Assembly: GCA_030037635.1 (NCBI GenBank) | Contig: JASHQH010000242.1 | Coordinates: 1 to 53,116, forward strand | Source of the DNA: Acidobacteriaceae bacterium | GTDB lineage: Bacteria; Acidobacteriota; Terriglobia; Terriglobales; Acidobacteriaceae | Direction of reading: 5' to 3' | Length of the DNA: 53,116 nt | Part shown: one piece after another, positions 32,319 to 40,402 of the stretch | Layout of the letters: every line of letters starts with the position of its first letter | Numbering within the stretch: position 1 is the stretch's first letter | Notes under the pieces: generated by a model | The model's database searches: none | The model's input: the letters and a program-made list of their open reading frames with translations, nothing else | What the model was told of the DNA's origin: nothing | Translations under genes and position numbers: made by a program

Positions 32319-32600
32319 TCACGAGGCAAGCGTATCGGCGCGGCCTGCCAGATCGAAATCCTTGCGAGTAAGTCCGCCGGCATCGTGCGTAACCAGGCCC
32401 AGGCGTACGCGATTGTAGCGGATGTCGATGTCGGGGTGGTGGCCGGCTTGCTCGGCGGCTTCTCCCACGCGGTTGACGAACCGCAGCGCAGACACGAAGT
32501 CCTTAAATTGGAAAGTCCGCACGAGTTCGCCGGACTCGATTTTCCAATTCGGCAACTTGGCCAGGTGCGACCGGGTTTCTTCAGATGACAATCGATCCAT
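32319..32600 (-). CDS. phhB: 4a-hydroxytetrahydrobiopterin dehydratase (pterin-4a-carbinolamine dehydratase)
   Basis: The 93-residue protein has the single PCD/DCoH domain. The active-site motif is AGHHPDIDIRYNRVRLGLVTHDAGGLT (shown as AGHHPDIDI and LGLVTHDAGGLT); the histidines of H-H-P and T-H-D catalyse dehydration of the carbinolamine left by aromatic amino acid hydroxylases. It normally recycles tetrahydrobiopterin for phenylalanine hydroxylase (PhhA), which is not in the window. Many bacteria carry stand-alone PCD genes linked to folate or molybdopterin metabolism. It ends head-on against the regulator gene at 32252. Confidence 0.92.
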   Translation of the reverse strand: MDRLSSEETRSHLAKLPNWKIESGELVRTFQFKDFVSALRFVNRVGEAAEQAGHHPDIDIRYNRVRLGLVTHDAGGLTRKDFDLAGRADTLAS

Positions 32601-32762
32601 GGGTGAACTCCTTAGAGATGTGAGTGGGAATACCGCAAGTTGGCCCCGCTTTGCGGCGTAACCAGTCGGCGAGCTGCGCCGATGCGATGAGCGCTCGCGC
32701 AGACACCGAAATGCCCGTTCTGACTATTGATGATAATCGCGGGATCGCACGAAGAGCGATGC

Positions 32763-33908
32763 TTACGAACCGGGGACGCGGGCCATTTCGAAGGTGGAGA
32801 AACGCTTATTCTGGCCGCTAATTTCGGAGCGTAGCTCCTGCCAAAGTTCGTTGGGAATCTTCAGAAAGACCTCGACCACGGCAGGATCGAATTGGGATCC
32901 AGAACAGCGTAAAATCTCTTCGCGCGCCACGTCGAAGCCGCGTGCCTTCCGGTAAGGACGGTCGCTGGTGATGGCGTCGAGCGTGTCGGCAACAGCAAAG
33001 ATGCGCGCTCCGATGGGGATTTGGTGACCGCTCAAGCCATTGGGGTAGCCATTTCCGTCGTAGTGCTCCTGGTGGCAGAATACGATTTCGGCCGCGCCGG
33101 CAAGGAAGGGAATTTTGCGCAGCATGTGGTAACCGCGCGCGCAATGCTCACGCATCAGCTCCTGCTCCTCCCGGCTGAGTTTGCCCGGCTTGCGCAGAAT
33201 TTCGTCGGGAATTGCCATTTTGCCGATGTCATGCAGAAAAGCGCCGCGCGCGATGATCTTGATTTCTTCAGGAGGGATACCCATGGCGCGGGCCAGCGCG
33301 ATGGCATAAGCCGTCACTCGCTTGGAGTGGCCCTCGGTTTCGGAGTCCTTAAGGTCCAGGGCGTCACCCAGAGCCTCGAGGGTCACGTCGTAGGAGTGCT
33401 CGAGATCTTCCATGGCGTGGCGCAGCATTTCAGTTCGAGCGCGCACCATTTCTTCAAGGCTTTGATGGTAACTTTGCGTTTCCTCAAGAGCCTGGCGATG
33501 ACAGAGGGCGCGCTCCACAGTGGTCAACAACTGATCGCGCTCAAAGGGTTTGAGAAGGTAATCGTAGGCGCCGCGGCGCATGGAATCGATGGCCACACTG
33601 ATGTCGTGAACGGCGGTGACCATCACCACGGGAAGATTGGGCTGCAGCGCATGGATGCGCTCCAGAAGTGCGATGCCGTTCAGGTCCTGCATCACGATGT
33701 CGGTGAGCACCAGGTTAAAAGTGTTCAGCTCAAGAGCTTCGAGCGCCTCGCGGCCGCCGCCGGCCAACTCAACGTTATAGCCCTGGCACTCCAGTGTCGA
33801 CGACATCATGGAGCGCACCGGTGCCTCATCGTCGACCACAAGAATACGCGCCGGCTTGCGAGCGCGCGGAGCACCTTCGCCCCGCGCACTGCCGACAAGT
33901 TGCGGCAT
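32763..33908 (-). CDS. Response regulator with HD-GYP c-di-GMP phosphodiesterase domain
   Basis: The product (381 residues) joins a receiver domain (about 20-138; VVDDEAP, D70 in LTDIVMQD, K at YLLKPFERDQ), a coiled-coil linker (about 140-180) and an HD-GYP domain (about 190-370). Metal-binding motifs are FLHDIGKMAIPD, an HxxxGxxxL-type helix with HCARGYHML, and HYDGNGYPNGLSGHQIP. These indicate active hydrolysis of cyclic di-GMP to GMP controlled by phosphorylation. GGAGGAGAGG precedes the ATG at 33908. No histidine kinase is adjacent, so it is an orphan regulator likely acting on motility, adhesion or biofilm output. Confidence 0.92.
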   Translation of the reverse strand: MPQLVGSARGEGAPRARKPARILVVDDEAPVRSMMSSTLECQGYNVELAGGGREALEALELNTFNLVLTDIVMQDLNGIALLERIHALQPNLPVVMVTAVHDISVAIDSMRRGAYDYLLKPFERDQLLTTVERALCHRQALEETQSYHQSLEEMVRARTEMLRHAMEDLEHSYDVTLEALGDALDLKDSETEGHSKRVTAYAIALARAMGIPPEEIKIIARGAFLHDIGKMAIPDEILRKPGKLSREEQELMREHCARGYHMLRKIPFLAGAAEIVFCHQEHYDGNGYPNGLSGHQIPIGARIFAVADTLDAITSDRPYRKARGFDVAREEILRCSGSQFDPAVVEVFLKIPNELWQELRSEISGQNKRFSTFEMARVPGS

Positions 33909-34326
33909 CTTCCTCTCCTCCAATTTCAAAGCCAAAAGGCTGCCTCCGCCATTCTTACGCTCATCGCGCAGCCACAGAGTTGATTGGACTTGTGCATGTT
34001 GCCTCAAAACTGATCCCGTATACCGCTCAGGTAGTGCAACGACCGCCATGGTGGCGCTGGCGGCAGCGGCACTTCACGCTTTCGTTCAAGTTATGCGCAA
34101 GGCAATCAAGCACTTGCGCAATGTTTTCCTCTCGTGCTCTATTCCTTGCAGGGGGCGACGCGGCACATTCCCCTCTTCGATGAGGCTACCACCATGGCGG
34201 TCGCGCCTCAATGGTCCGGGTGTGGCAGCGCTGCTGCCTCGAACCTTCACCGCAAATTCCACTTTTTGGTGAGAGGAAAACGAGGTCGAAATCGGCAATG
34301 GAAGTGCGAGAAAAGACGAGAGATGA
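33909..34326. other. Intergenic region between the HD-GYP and GlmU-domain genes
   Basis: About 420 bases upstream of the HD-GYP gene and downstream of the acetyltransferase gene. No frame has family features. I see no strong hairpin or promoter pair. Confidence 0.4.
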
Positions 34327-34992
34327 TCAGGATTGCCGGGTTTCGCGCCTGGCGCGCCGTGCCGCCGCCCATCCCTCTTTGGTGATCTGACGGCCGCGAC
34401 CCACGGCAAGCGCGTCGGAGGGGACATCTTTGGTGATGCATGAGCCGGCGCCGATATAGGCGCCGTCGCCCACGTTGATGGGCGCCACCAGAGTGGTGTC
34501 GCTGCCGACAAAGGCGCCCTTGCCAATGCGGGTTGCGTGCTTGTCCACGCCGTCGTAGTTGCAGGTGATGGTGCCGGCGCCCACGTTAGCCCCTTCGCCG
34601 ATCTCAGCATCGCCGAGATAGGTGAGGTGGTTGGCCTTCGCGCCTTTGCCGAGCTTGGCTTTCTTGGTTTCAACAAAATTGCCGACGTGGGCATTTTCTC
34701 CAATTTCGCTTCCCGGCCGCAAATGCGCAAACGGGCCGATTTGCGCGCCGTCGGCTACGGTCGACTCCTCGAGCACACAGCTTTGGCGGATGAGCACGTC
34801 GTTGCCCAGCGTGCAATTCTCAATCACTGAGAAGGATCGGATGCGGCAGTTGCTGCCGATCCGCGTGCAGCCCAGCAGCTGGACAAATGGCTCAATGATC
34901 GTCTGCGCGCCAACCTGCACATCGGAATCGATGACGCAGGTTTCGGGGCGTTCGATTTTGACTCCGGCATCAATGAATCGTTTTGTAGTCAT
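34327..34992 (-). CDS. Stand-alone glucosamine-1-phosphate N-acetyltransferase domain (GlmU C-terminal half)
   Basis: The 221-residue protein is a left-handed beta-helix of hexapeptide repeats matching only the C-terminal domain of GlmU. Active-site residues known from E. coli GlmU are all present: the R and preceding AHLRPG (R92), K110 in FVETKKA, H122 in [12 protein letters not shown]125, N136, NYDG (N145, Y146) and K151. It should transfer acetyl from acetyl-CoA to glucosamine 1-phosphate, the step before UDP-GlcNAc in peptidoglycan synthesis. The uridylyltransferase half, with its GxGTRM loop, is missing and not encoded nearby. ATG 34992 is preceded by a GAGAAGAG site. The gene lies 22 bases after a small secreted protein gene. 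Confidence 0.87.
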   Translation of the reverse strand: MTTKRFIDAGVKIERPETCVIDSDVQVGAQTIIEPFVQLLGCTRIGSNCRIRSFSVIENCTLGNDVLIRQSCVLEESTVADGAQIGPFAHLRPGSEIGENAHVGNFVETKKAKLGKGAKANHLTYLGDAEIGEGANVGAGTITCNYDGVDKHATRIGKGAFVGSDTTLVAPINVGDGAYIGAGSCITKDVPSDALAVGRGRQITKEGWAAARRARRETRQS

Positions 34993-35014
34993 CGGCTCTT
35001 CTCTCGCTGTTGGT

Positions 35015-35278
35015 TTATTGCGCGCCGACCTGCTCGCTGGACGCGCCGGCCGGCATCGGAATGGTGATGTTGATGGTTTTTGGAGCGCCCATGCCGAGCG
35101 CATCGAGCGGAATCTGCAGCCGGGGTCTGTTCTCCACCACCAGCACCGCGAGCTTGCCGGGGTGTGCGTATTCCTTCGTCGCGCGCAGATCCTGAGCCTG
35201 GATCAGGCTCCATGCAGCCAAGGCCAGCAGAGAGATCGAGATCTGCGGCCTAAACCTGGGGAAAACCCTGGGATGCAT
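35015..35278 (-). CDS. Small secreted protein of unknown function
   Basis: The 87-residue product has a signal peptide ([20 protein letters not shown]) and a short mature part ([33 protein letters not shown] and so on) predicted mostly as beta-strand. GGAGGAGGC lies just before the ATG at 35278. It is 22 bases upstream of the GlmU-domain gene on the same strand, so the two may be co-transcribed. I do not recognise a family. Confidence 0.6.
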   Translation of the reverse strand: MHPRVFPRFRPQISISLLALAAWSLIQAQDLRATKEYAHPGKLAVLVVENRPRLQIPLDALGMGAPKTINITIPMPAGASSEQVGAQ

Positions 35279-35455
35279 CCAGCCTCCTCCATTTCGACAA
35301 TCCAATTCGCGCGGACTCGCATCTTCAAAGCTATTGCCCGCGAGCGGGGGCGTCAAACAGAAAGCGCCTTTTCTTCCACAGAGAAAGCCGCCGCAATCGT
35401 CCTTCAGTTGCGCATGAATCAGGAAAAATTCGCCAGCACGAAATTTTCAAACCGC

Positions 35456-35461
35456 TATAAT
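35456..35461 (+). promoter_or_regulatory. -10 box (TATAAT) of first tandem paralog
   Basis: A perfect TATAAT lies 12 bases before the ATG at 35474 and is followed by GGGCCC. A start point about seven bases downstream would leave a leader of only about five bases, and no ribosome binding site exists before the ATG. The same GCTATAATGGG-CC core recurs before the second paralog. Confidence 0.55.
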
Positions 35462-35473
35462 GGGCCCACTCAT

Positions 35474-36667
35474 ATGGGTCGAAGAAGACACTTCCTCAAA
35501 GTCGAGTCTTCTGCGAGGACTTGCATCCTTCTGATGCAGGTGTTCATGCCGCTCGCTTTTGCAGCGACTCCTCCGGCGCCGACGAGTTTGACAGTCGCAC
35601 AATTGGACCAGCTGCTGGGCCGGCTGCAAAGAGAAAGCGACGCGAAAGCTGCGCGTGAACTGGCGGGCGTGAATCTGACAGAGCGCGCCAACGCTGTCTG
35701 GCTTGCGAAATGGGAGGCCAATCTTAAAGGCGATCGCACGCGCAAGGCTCTCCTTGCGGTTGCCGATGCATCCGCGTTTCTTGAGCCTCCTGCGAAGGAG
35801 CTTCCTTCTATACCGCCGCCTGGCCCAGTCGCCCAGCAGCAGATTATCGCGCGCAGCACGGAGTACGTGAAGCAAGCGCTCCCCAGGTTGCCCGATTTTC
35901 TTGCCCTGCGCACCACCACATCGTTTGAATTTGCGAGCGCCGGTGACCTGAACTGGCAGGGCTCGCTGAGCGAGATGTTCAAAACGCGGCGCAAGGAACC
36001 AGTCCCCTACGAAACACTGGGACCGGCCAAGGAGAGCGGTTCGTCCACACCGCAACTGTTTTTGACCGGATCCTTCGCCGAGCAGGTGGCCTACCGCGGC
36101 GGATTCGAAGTTCCCGATTCGTTAGCTGGAGGCAGTACCAGGGCCGATCCTTCAGATTCCCGTTTGACCACTGTGGGCGAGTTTGGACCGGTCCTCCAGC
36201 TTTTCCTCACCGATGCCAGCTCGAGCACGCTGGCCTGGGATCGCTGGGAGCAAGGGGTAGCCGGGCCTCTGGCTGTTTTCCGCTATTCCGTGTCTGCCGA
36301 GAGATCGCACTTTGAAGTGGATTTTCCCAACGGAGAGTCCGAATTCCCCGCGTACCACGGCGAAGTCGGCATCGATCCCGCAAACGGTTCGATTTGGCGG
36401 ATCACGATTGTCACCAGTAGCACGGGGACCAAAACCATCCGCGAGTCGTCGATGCTGGTTGAATTCGCCCGCACTGAAATCGGCGGAGCCGGCTATGTCT
36501 GTCCTGTTCGCGGCGTGGCCATGGTTCGGTACTTCGATCGCCCCGATAACGCAAATACGCTGCGCGCACTCCTTTCCTTCCAAACCTCGATCAACGACGT
36601 CTCGTTTACGAAGTATCATCTCTTTCGATCGGAGTCCCGCGTCGTTTCAGAAGCATCGAAGCCGTAG
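35474..36667 (+). CDS. Secreted protein of unknown function, tandem paralog A
   Basis: The 397-residue product has a basic signal sequence ending near AFAATP. The mature part begins with a helical region containing DQLLGRLQRESDAKAARELAG and LTERANAVWLAKWEANL, a Pro-rich hinge (PSIPPPGPVAQ), then a domain with LRTTTSFEF, VAYRGGFEVPD, RLTTVGEFGPVL, WDRWEQGVAGPLAVFRYSV, YHGEVGIDPANGSIWRITI and a final YHLFRSESRVVSEASKP. It aligns end to end with the next gene at roughly half identity by eye. I have seen similar unnamed families in acidobacteria but know no function. The motif DGSIWRI is reminiscent of beta-sandwich outer-membrane-associated proteins. Confidence 0.75.
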   Translation: MGRRRHFLKVESSARTCILLMQVFMPLAFAATPPAPTSLTVAQLDQLLGRLQRESDAKAARELAGVNLTERANAVWLAKWEANLKGDRTRKALLAVADASAFLEPPAKELPSIPPPGPVAQQQIIARSTEYVKQALPRLPDFLALRTTTSFEFASAGDLNWQGSLSEMFKTRRKEPVPYETLGPAKESGSSTPQLFLTGSFAEQVAYRGGFEVPDSLAGGSTRADPSDSRLTTVGEFGPVLQLFLTDASSSTLAWDRWEQGVAGPLAVFRYSVSAERSHFEVDFPNGESEFPAYHGEVGIDPANGSIWRITIVTSSTGTKTIRESSMLVEFARTEIGGAGYVCPVRGVAMVRYFDRPDNANTLRALLSFQTSINDVSFTKYHLFRSESRVVSEASKP

Positions 36668-36705
36668 ACGATCGGGAGAACGATAAGAGCCGACGATGGA
36701 CTGGC

Positions 36706-36711
36706 TATAAT
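36706..36711 (+). promoter_or_regulatory. -10 box (TATAAT) of second tandem paralog
   Basis: TATAAT again in the context GCTATAATGGGTCC, duplicated with the gene. The true start codon is probably the ATG at 36741, preceded by GGGAGG, which would give a leader of about 23 bases; ATG triplets at 36721 and 36729 lie closer. Confidence 0.5.
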
Positions 36712-36740
36712 GGGTCCGCTATGGCGCAATGGGAGGACCG

Positions 36741-37898
36741 ATGGGGAAACGTGCGTGCCTCCTTTTCCTGATTGTGCTTGCCGCCGCAGCGCGGCCGGCG
36801 CCGCTCTCTGCGGTGATCGATGTGACCGTCAACAAGCTGGATCAGACATTGGCTGGCATACGCCGGGAGAATGATGCCAAGGCAGCGCGCCAGATCGCGG
36901 GCCTGAGGCTAACCGAGCGCGCAAGTGCGGTTTGGCTCGCCAAATGGGAGGCCGATTTTCGGGGTAATCGCGCGCGTGCGGCTCTGATGGCGGTCGTGGA
37001 TGCCTCTGCTTTTCTCAAGCCTCCTGCGGCTGAGATTCCCGCAACGCCACCGCCCGACGCGGCCGGCCAGCAGCAGATGGTGGCGCACGCGAGGGAGTAC
37101 ACGAAGGAAACGCTCCACCGGATGCCGAACTTTTTTGCGCTGCGCACCACCACGTCGTTCGTCGTCGCCACCGAGGGGAACGTTGACTCGGCGCAAGAGA
37201 TGAACAACCTGTTCCAAAAGCAGCGAGAGCCGAAACCAGCCTTCAAGGATTTGGGTCCGGGTGCGCCAGACAACCGCAGCGAACCCCAGTTGTTCTGGAT
37301 GGGGACCCTGGCGCAGCAAGTGACCTACCGGGGAGGATTCGAAGTTGCGGATTCGTCCTCCGTTCCCGGCCAGGAAGCTCGTTCACCCCTGCGTTTGACA
37401 ACGGTTGGCGAGTTCGGATCGGTCCTCGAGCTTTTGCTGCGCGACATAGACCCGGACAAAATGACTTGGGACCATTGGGAGCAGGGCGCGGTGGGGCCCC
37501 TCGCCGTTTTTCGCTACTCCGTGCCGGCTGAGCGATCGGACTTTGGGGTCGATTTCGCGAACGGACAGCACGAAAACCCCGCCTACCATGGTGAAGTCGT
37601 CGTCGATGCGGCAGATGGATCGATTTGGAGGATCACCATTCTGGCCAGCGGCAGCGAGACGGGGCTCGTCGAGGAATGGTCGATACTCGTCGAATTCGCT
37701 CCCACCGAGATCGGCAAAGTGAGCTATGTTTGCCCCGTTCGCGGCGTGGCGATCGTTCGATCCTTCGACACTTTCGAGTATGCAAATACGCTGCACGTAC
37801 CCGTTCCTCTTCAGACGTCGATCAACGATGTTTCATTCACCAGGTATCATCTGCTCCGCTCGGAGTCGCGCATCTTTTCCGGAGCATCGAAACCATAG
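36741..37898 (+). CDS. Secreted protein of unknown function, tandem paralog B
   Basis: The 385-residue protein has a signal peptide (MGKRACLLFLIVLAAAARPAPLSA) and the same domain order as paralog A: LDQTLAGIRRENDAKAARQIAG, LTERASAVWLAKWEADF, LRTTTSFVV, VTYRGGFEVAD, LRLTTVGEFGSVLELLL, WEQGAVGPLAVFRYSV, YHGEVVVDAADGSIWRITI and YHLLRSESRIFSGASKP. The strongest conservation between copies is in the last 200 residues, so that is the likely functional core. I prefer the ATG at 36741 because GGGAGG lies before it. Tandem duplication with duplicated promoter suggests selection for dosage or for diverging ligand specificity. Confidence 0.75.
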   Translation: MGKRACLLFLIVLAAAARPAPLSAVIDVTVNKLDQTLAGIRRENDAKAARQIAGLRLTERASAVWLAKWEADFRGNRARAALMAVVDASAFLKPPAAEIPATPPPDAAGQQQMVAHAREYTKETLHRMPNFFALRTTTSFVVATEGNVDSAQEMNNLFQKQREPKPAFKDLGPGAPDNRSEPQLFWMGTLAQQVTYRGGFEVADSSSVPGQEARSPLRLTTVGEFGSVLELLLRDIDPDKMTWDHWEQGAVGPLAVFRYSVPAERSDFGVDFANGQHENPAYHGEVVVDAADGSIWRITILASGSETGLVEEWSILVEFAPTEIGKVSYVCPVRGVAIVRSFDTFEYANTLHVPVPLQTSINDVSFTRYHLLRSESRIFSGASKP

Positions 37899-37932
37899 GC
37901 GGTCGGGCAAGGCGGCACGCATCGGCCGACGG

Positions 37933-37938
37933 TATAAT
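37933..37938 (+). promoter_or_regulatory. -10 box (TATAAT) of larE, probably leaderless
   Basis: TATAAT ends eight bases before the A of the larE ATG at 37946, which is where the transcript should begin. No ribosome binding site is visible, so the message is probably leaderless. Confidence 0.55.
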
Positions 37939-37945
37939 CGGGTGC

Positions 37946-38809
37946 ATGGCTACGGGCGCGGAATCATTCGGGGAGCGCGGAGACGTGGGAAAGCTGCGAG
38001 CGTTGGAAGCCCACTTGGCCAGGCTAGGCAGCTTGATGGTGGCCTATTCGGGCGGCGTGGATTCGGCATTTTTGGCCGCCACGGCCCATCGCGTCCTCGG
38101 CTCGCGCATGCTTGCTGTGATGGCCGATTCGCCCTCGCTCGCGCGCCGCGATATGGAGCAGGCTGTCTCCTTTGCCGCCTCGTTGGCCATGCCGCTTGAA
38201 GTGATCGCCACTAAGGAATTGGACCGGCCCGAGTATGCTCGCAACGACGCCAACCGCTGCTTCCATTGCAAGGATGAGCTCTTTTCGGTCATGGAGGAGC
38301 TGCGCACCAGGCTTGGTTTCGAGCACATCGCATATGGAATGAACGCCGACGACACTAAGGATTTCCGTCCCGGCCAACGCGCCGCCGAACAGCACGCAGT
38401 ACTAGCCCCGCTTGCCGACGCGGAGTTGACCAAACTTGAAGTGCGGTCGCTCGCCCAGGCTGCCGGCTACCCGGTTTGGGACCGACCTGCTGCGCCGTGC
38501 CTTTCGTCACGTGTGGAATATGGACGCACCGTCACCCGCGAGGTGCTTGGCCAGGTAGAGCGCGGCGAAGAGGGCCTGCGGCAGTTGGGTTTTCGCGAGT
38601 TTCGCGTGCGCCATCACGGGGAGCTGGCGCGCGTTGAGATTGCACGCGACGAGCTGTCTCGCGCGCTGACCATGGAGATGCTGGACGCGATCACCGCGGC
38701 GCTGAAACAGGCCGGCTTTAAATACGTGACGCTCGATTGCAGCGGCTTCCGGTCGGGATCAATGAACGCGGTCCTGCCCGCTGAGGTCCTGATGCGTAAA
38801 GGCGCGTAG
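37946..38809 (+). CDS. larE: ATP-dependent sacrificial sulfur transferase LarE
   Basis: The 287-residue protein has the PP-loop SGGVDS (residues 35-40) for adenylation of a substrate carboxylate, the family motif NRCFHCKDELF (C105, C108), YGMNADDTKDFRPG and APCLSSRVEYGRTVT with C185. C185 corresponds to the cysteine that LarE of Lactiplantibacillus plantarum sacrifices, donating its sulfur and becoming dehydroalanine. LarE converts the two carboxylates of pyridinium-3,5-biscarboxylate mononucleotide to thiocarboxylates during synthesis of the nickel-pincer nucleotide cofactor. It is followed by larC and larB, so the cofactor genes are complete apart from any target enzyme. The start at 37946 is supported by an adjacent TATAAT. 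Confidence 0.93.
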   Translation: MATGAESFGERGDVGKLRALEAHLARLGSLMVAYSGGVDSAFLAATAHRVLGSRMLAVMADSPSLARRDMEQAVSFAASLAMPLEVIATKELDRPEYARNDANRCFHCKDELFSVMEELRTRLGFEHIAYGMNADDTKDFRPGQRAAEQHAVLAPLADAELTKLEVRSLAQAAGYPVWDRPAAPCLSSRVEYGRTVTREVLGQVERGEEGLRQLGFREFRVRHHGELARVEIARDELSRALTMEMLDAITAALKQAGFKYVTLDCSGFRSGSMNAVLPAEVLMRKGA

Positions 38810-38844
38810 AGTTGGTTGCACAAACCCGGCTTCAAAAGTGCGCA

Positions 38845-38867
38845 GCTTTCAGCCGTTGCGTGAAAGC
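38845..38867. repeat. 7-bp inverted repeat in the larE-larC gap
   Basis: GCTTTCA and TGAAAGC are separated by nine bases, shortly after larE. There is no T tract. The rest of the 273-base gap up to larC holds no gene I can support. Confidence 0.35.
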
Positions 38868-39067
38868 CGCCTAAACGCTAGGGGCTCTTAGCCCTGAGGG
38901 ACGTTCGTGAGCCGGCCGAGGGTATTCGTGCAACCGCCTCTAGAACCCCGCACGAATTGCTCTCTGCTGTCATCCTGCAGCGGAGGAAGAGAAGGATCTG
39001 CGGTCGCTCTTCGCCGGCGGCTGTGCGCCTGAATCCGGGATTTCCCCTTTCCCTCCATCCGGCAATT

Positions 39068-39073
39068 TACAAT
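39068..39073 (+). promoter_or_regulatory. -10 box (TACAAT) of larC, probably leaderless
   Basis: TACAAT ends ten bases before the larC ATG at 39083 and no ribosome binding site precedes the start codon. The spacing matches the larE case. Confidence 0.45.
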
Positions 39074-39082
39074 CACAAAGCG

Positions 39083-40402
39083 ATGCGAATCGGCTATCTG
39101 GAGTGCTTTTCCGGCATCAGCGGCGACATGCTGCTGGGCGCGCTGGTGGATGCCGGCGTTCCTTTCAGTGTGCTCGCGGATACGGCGTCGGCGTTGAATG
39201 TCGGCGCGCGGCTGGAGATGCGCCAGGTGGAACGTGGAGGGTTGGCCGGAATCAAGGTCGATGTAATACAGGCAACAGAAGACCAGGGAGCGGGGGAGCA
39301 AGGGAGTAAGGAAACGGAACTGGCGCGCGGCCACGCGCGCCCGCACGAACATCACGAGCGTTCGCACGAACACCGCACGCACGAGCCCAGCCACGCGCAC
39401 CGGTCGCTGTCCACCATTCTCGAAATTATTCGCGCCGCGCCGCTCAGCGAAAAGGTCCAGCGGTCCGCGTCACGCGCCTTTCAACTGCTGGGCGAAGCCG
39501 AGGCAGCAATCCATTCGATCCCCATTGAACAGGTCCATTTTCACGAGGTGGGCGCGGTCGACACGATCGTCGATATTGTCTGCGCTGCGGCTGGGTGCCA
39601 GGCGCTTGGCGCCGGGAAGGGTATTGATCGCTGGATGGCATCGCCCTTGAACGTGGGCAGCGGGACGGTGAACTGCGCGCATGGCACTCTGCCCGTTCCT
39701 GCGCCGGCAACCCTGGCTCTGCTTGGCGACGCACCGGTGTATGCCGCCGGGCCCCCCATGGAGCGAGTGACGCCCACAGGCGCCGCAGTATTGCGGATGT
39801 TGGATGTCGAGTATGGTCCGCTTCCGGCCATGCGTGTCCAATTGCACGGCTACGGCGCCGGCGGCCGCGACACGCCTGGTGAGCCGAACCTGCTCCGCCT
39901 GCTGGTGGGCGAGTCGGCCGGCGACTCTGCCGGGGCCGAACCGATCGCCGTGATTGAGACCGTGATTGACGACGCCAACCCGCAATTGCTGGCTTATGTA
40001 AGCGAGCTTCTGCTCGAAGCCGGCGCATGGGATGTGTACAGGGTAGCGGTGCAGATGAAGAAGGGGCGCATGGGCGTGCAGGTAACGGTGCTTTCGAGCC
40101 CTGAACGCATGCCCGCGCTGCGCGATTTGCTGCTGCGCGAAACCACCACCATTGGCCTGCGCTGGCGGCTTGAGAACAAAATGGCCCTGGCGCGCGAGTT
40201 CGCCGAAGTGGAGACACGGTGGGGCAAAGTGCGGATGAAGGTCGCGCGTTGGCCCTCCGGTCAAGTGGCCAACGCATCGCCGGAATTTGAAGTTTGCCGC
40301 AACCTCGCGCGCATGCACAGCGTTCCGCTGAAGCAGGTGATGCGGGATGCGATGCAGGCGTGGGCCGAATTCGAGCATTCGCCGGCAAAAAAGAGGCACT
40401 GA
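39083..40402 (+). CDS. larC: Nickel insertion protein LarC
   Basis: The 439-residue protein begins MRIGYLECFSGISGDMLLGAL, the LarC start, and has VHFHEVGAVDTIVDIV, ASPLNVGSGTVNCAHGTLPVPAPAT in pieces, and ETVIDDANPQLLAYVSELLLEAGAWDVY. LarC is a CTP-dependent cyclometallase that inserts nickel into the dithiocarboxylate nucleotide. Residues 83-107 are a histidine-rich insert with nine histidines (GHARPHEHHERSHEH, EPSHAHRS) that may store or deliver nickel. Here the gene is one continuous frame; in L. plantarum it is split and joined by ribosomal frameshifting. The stop overlaps the larB start as TGATG. Confidence 0.94.
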   Translation: MRIGYLECFSGISGDMLLGALVDAGVPFSVLADTASALNVGARLEMRQVERGGLAGIKVDVIQATEDQGAGEQGSKETELARGHARPHEHHERSHEHRTHEPSHAHRSLSTILEIIRAAPLSEKVQRSASRAFQLLGEAEAAIHSIPIEQVHFHEVGAVDTIVDIVCAAAGCQALGAGKGIDRWMASPLNVGSGTVNCAHGTLPVPAPATLALLGDAPVYAAGPPMERVTPTGAAVLRMLDVEYGPLPAMRVQLHGYGAGGRDTPGEPNLLRLLVGESAGDSAGAEPIAVIETVIDDANPQLLAYVSELLLEAGAWDVYRVAVQMKKGRMGVQVTVLSSPERMPALRDLLLRETTTIGLRWRLENKMALAREFAEVETRWGKVRMKVARWPSGQVANASPEFEVCRNLARMHSVPLKQVMRDAMQAWAEFEHSPAKKRH

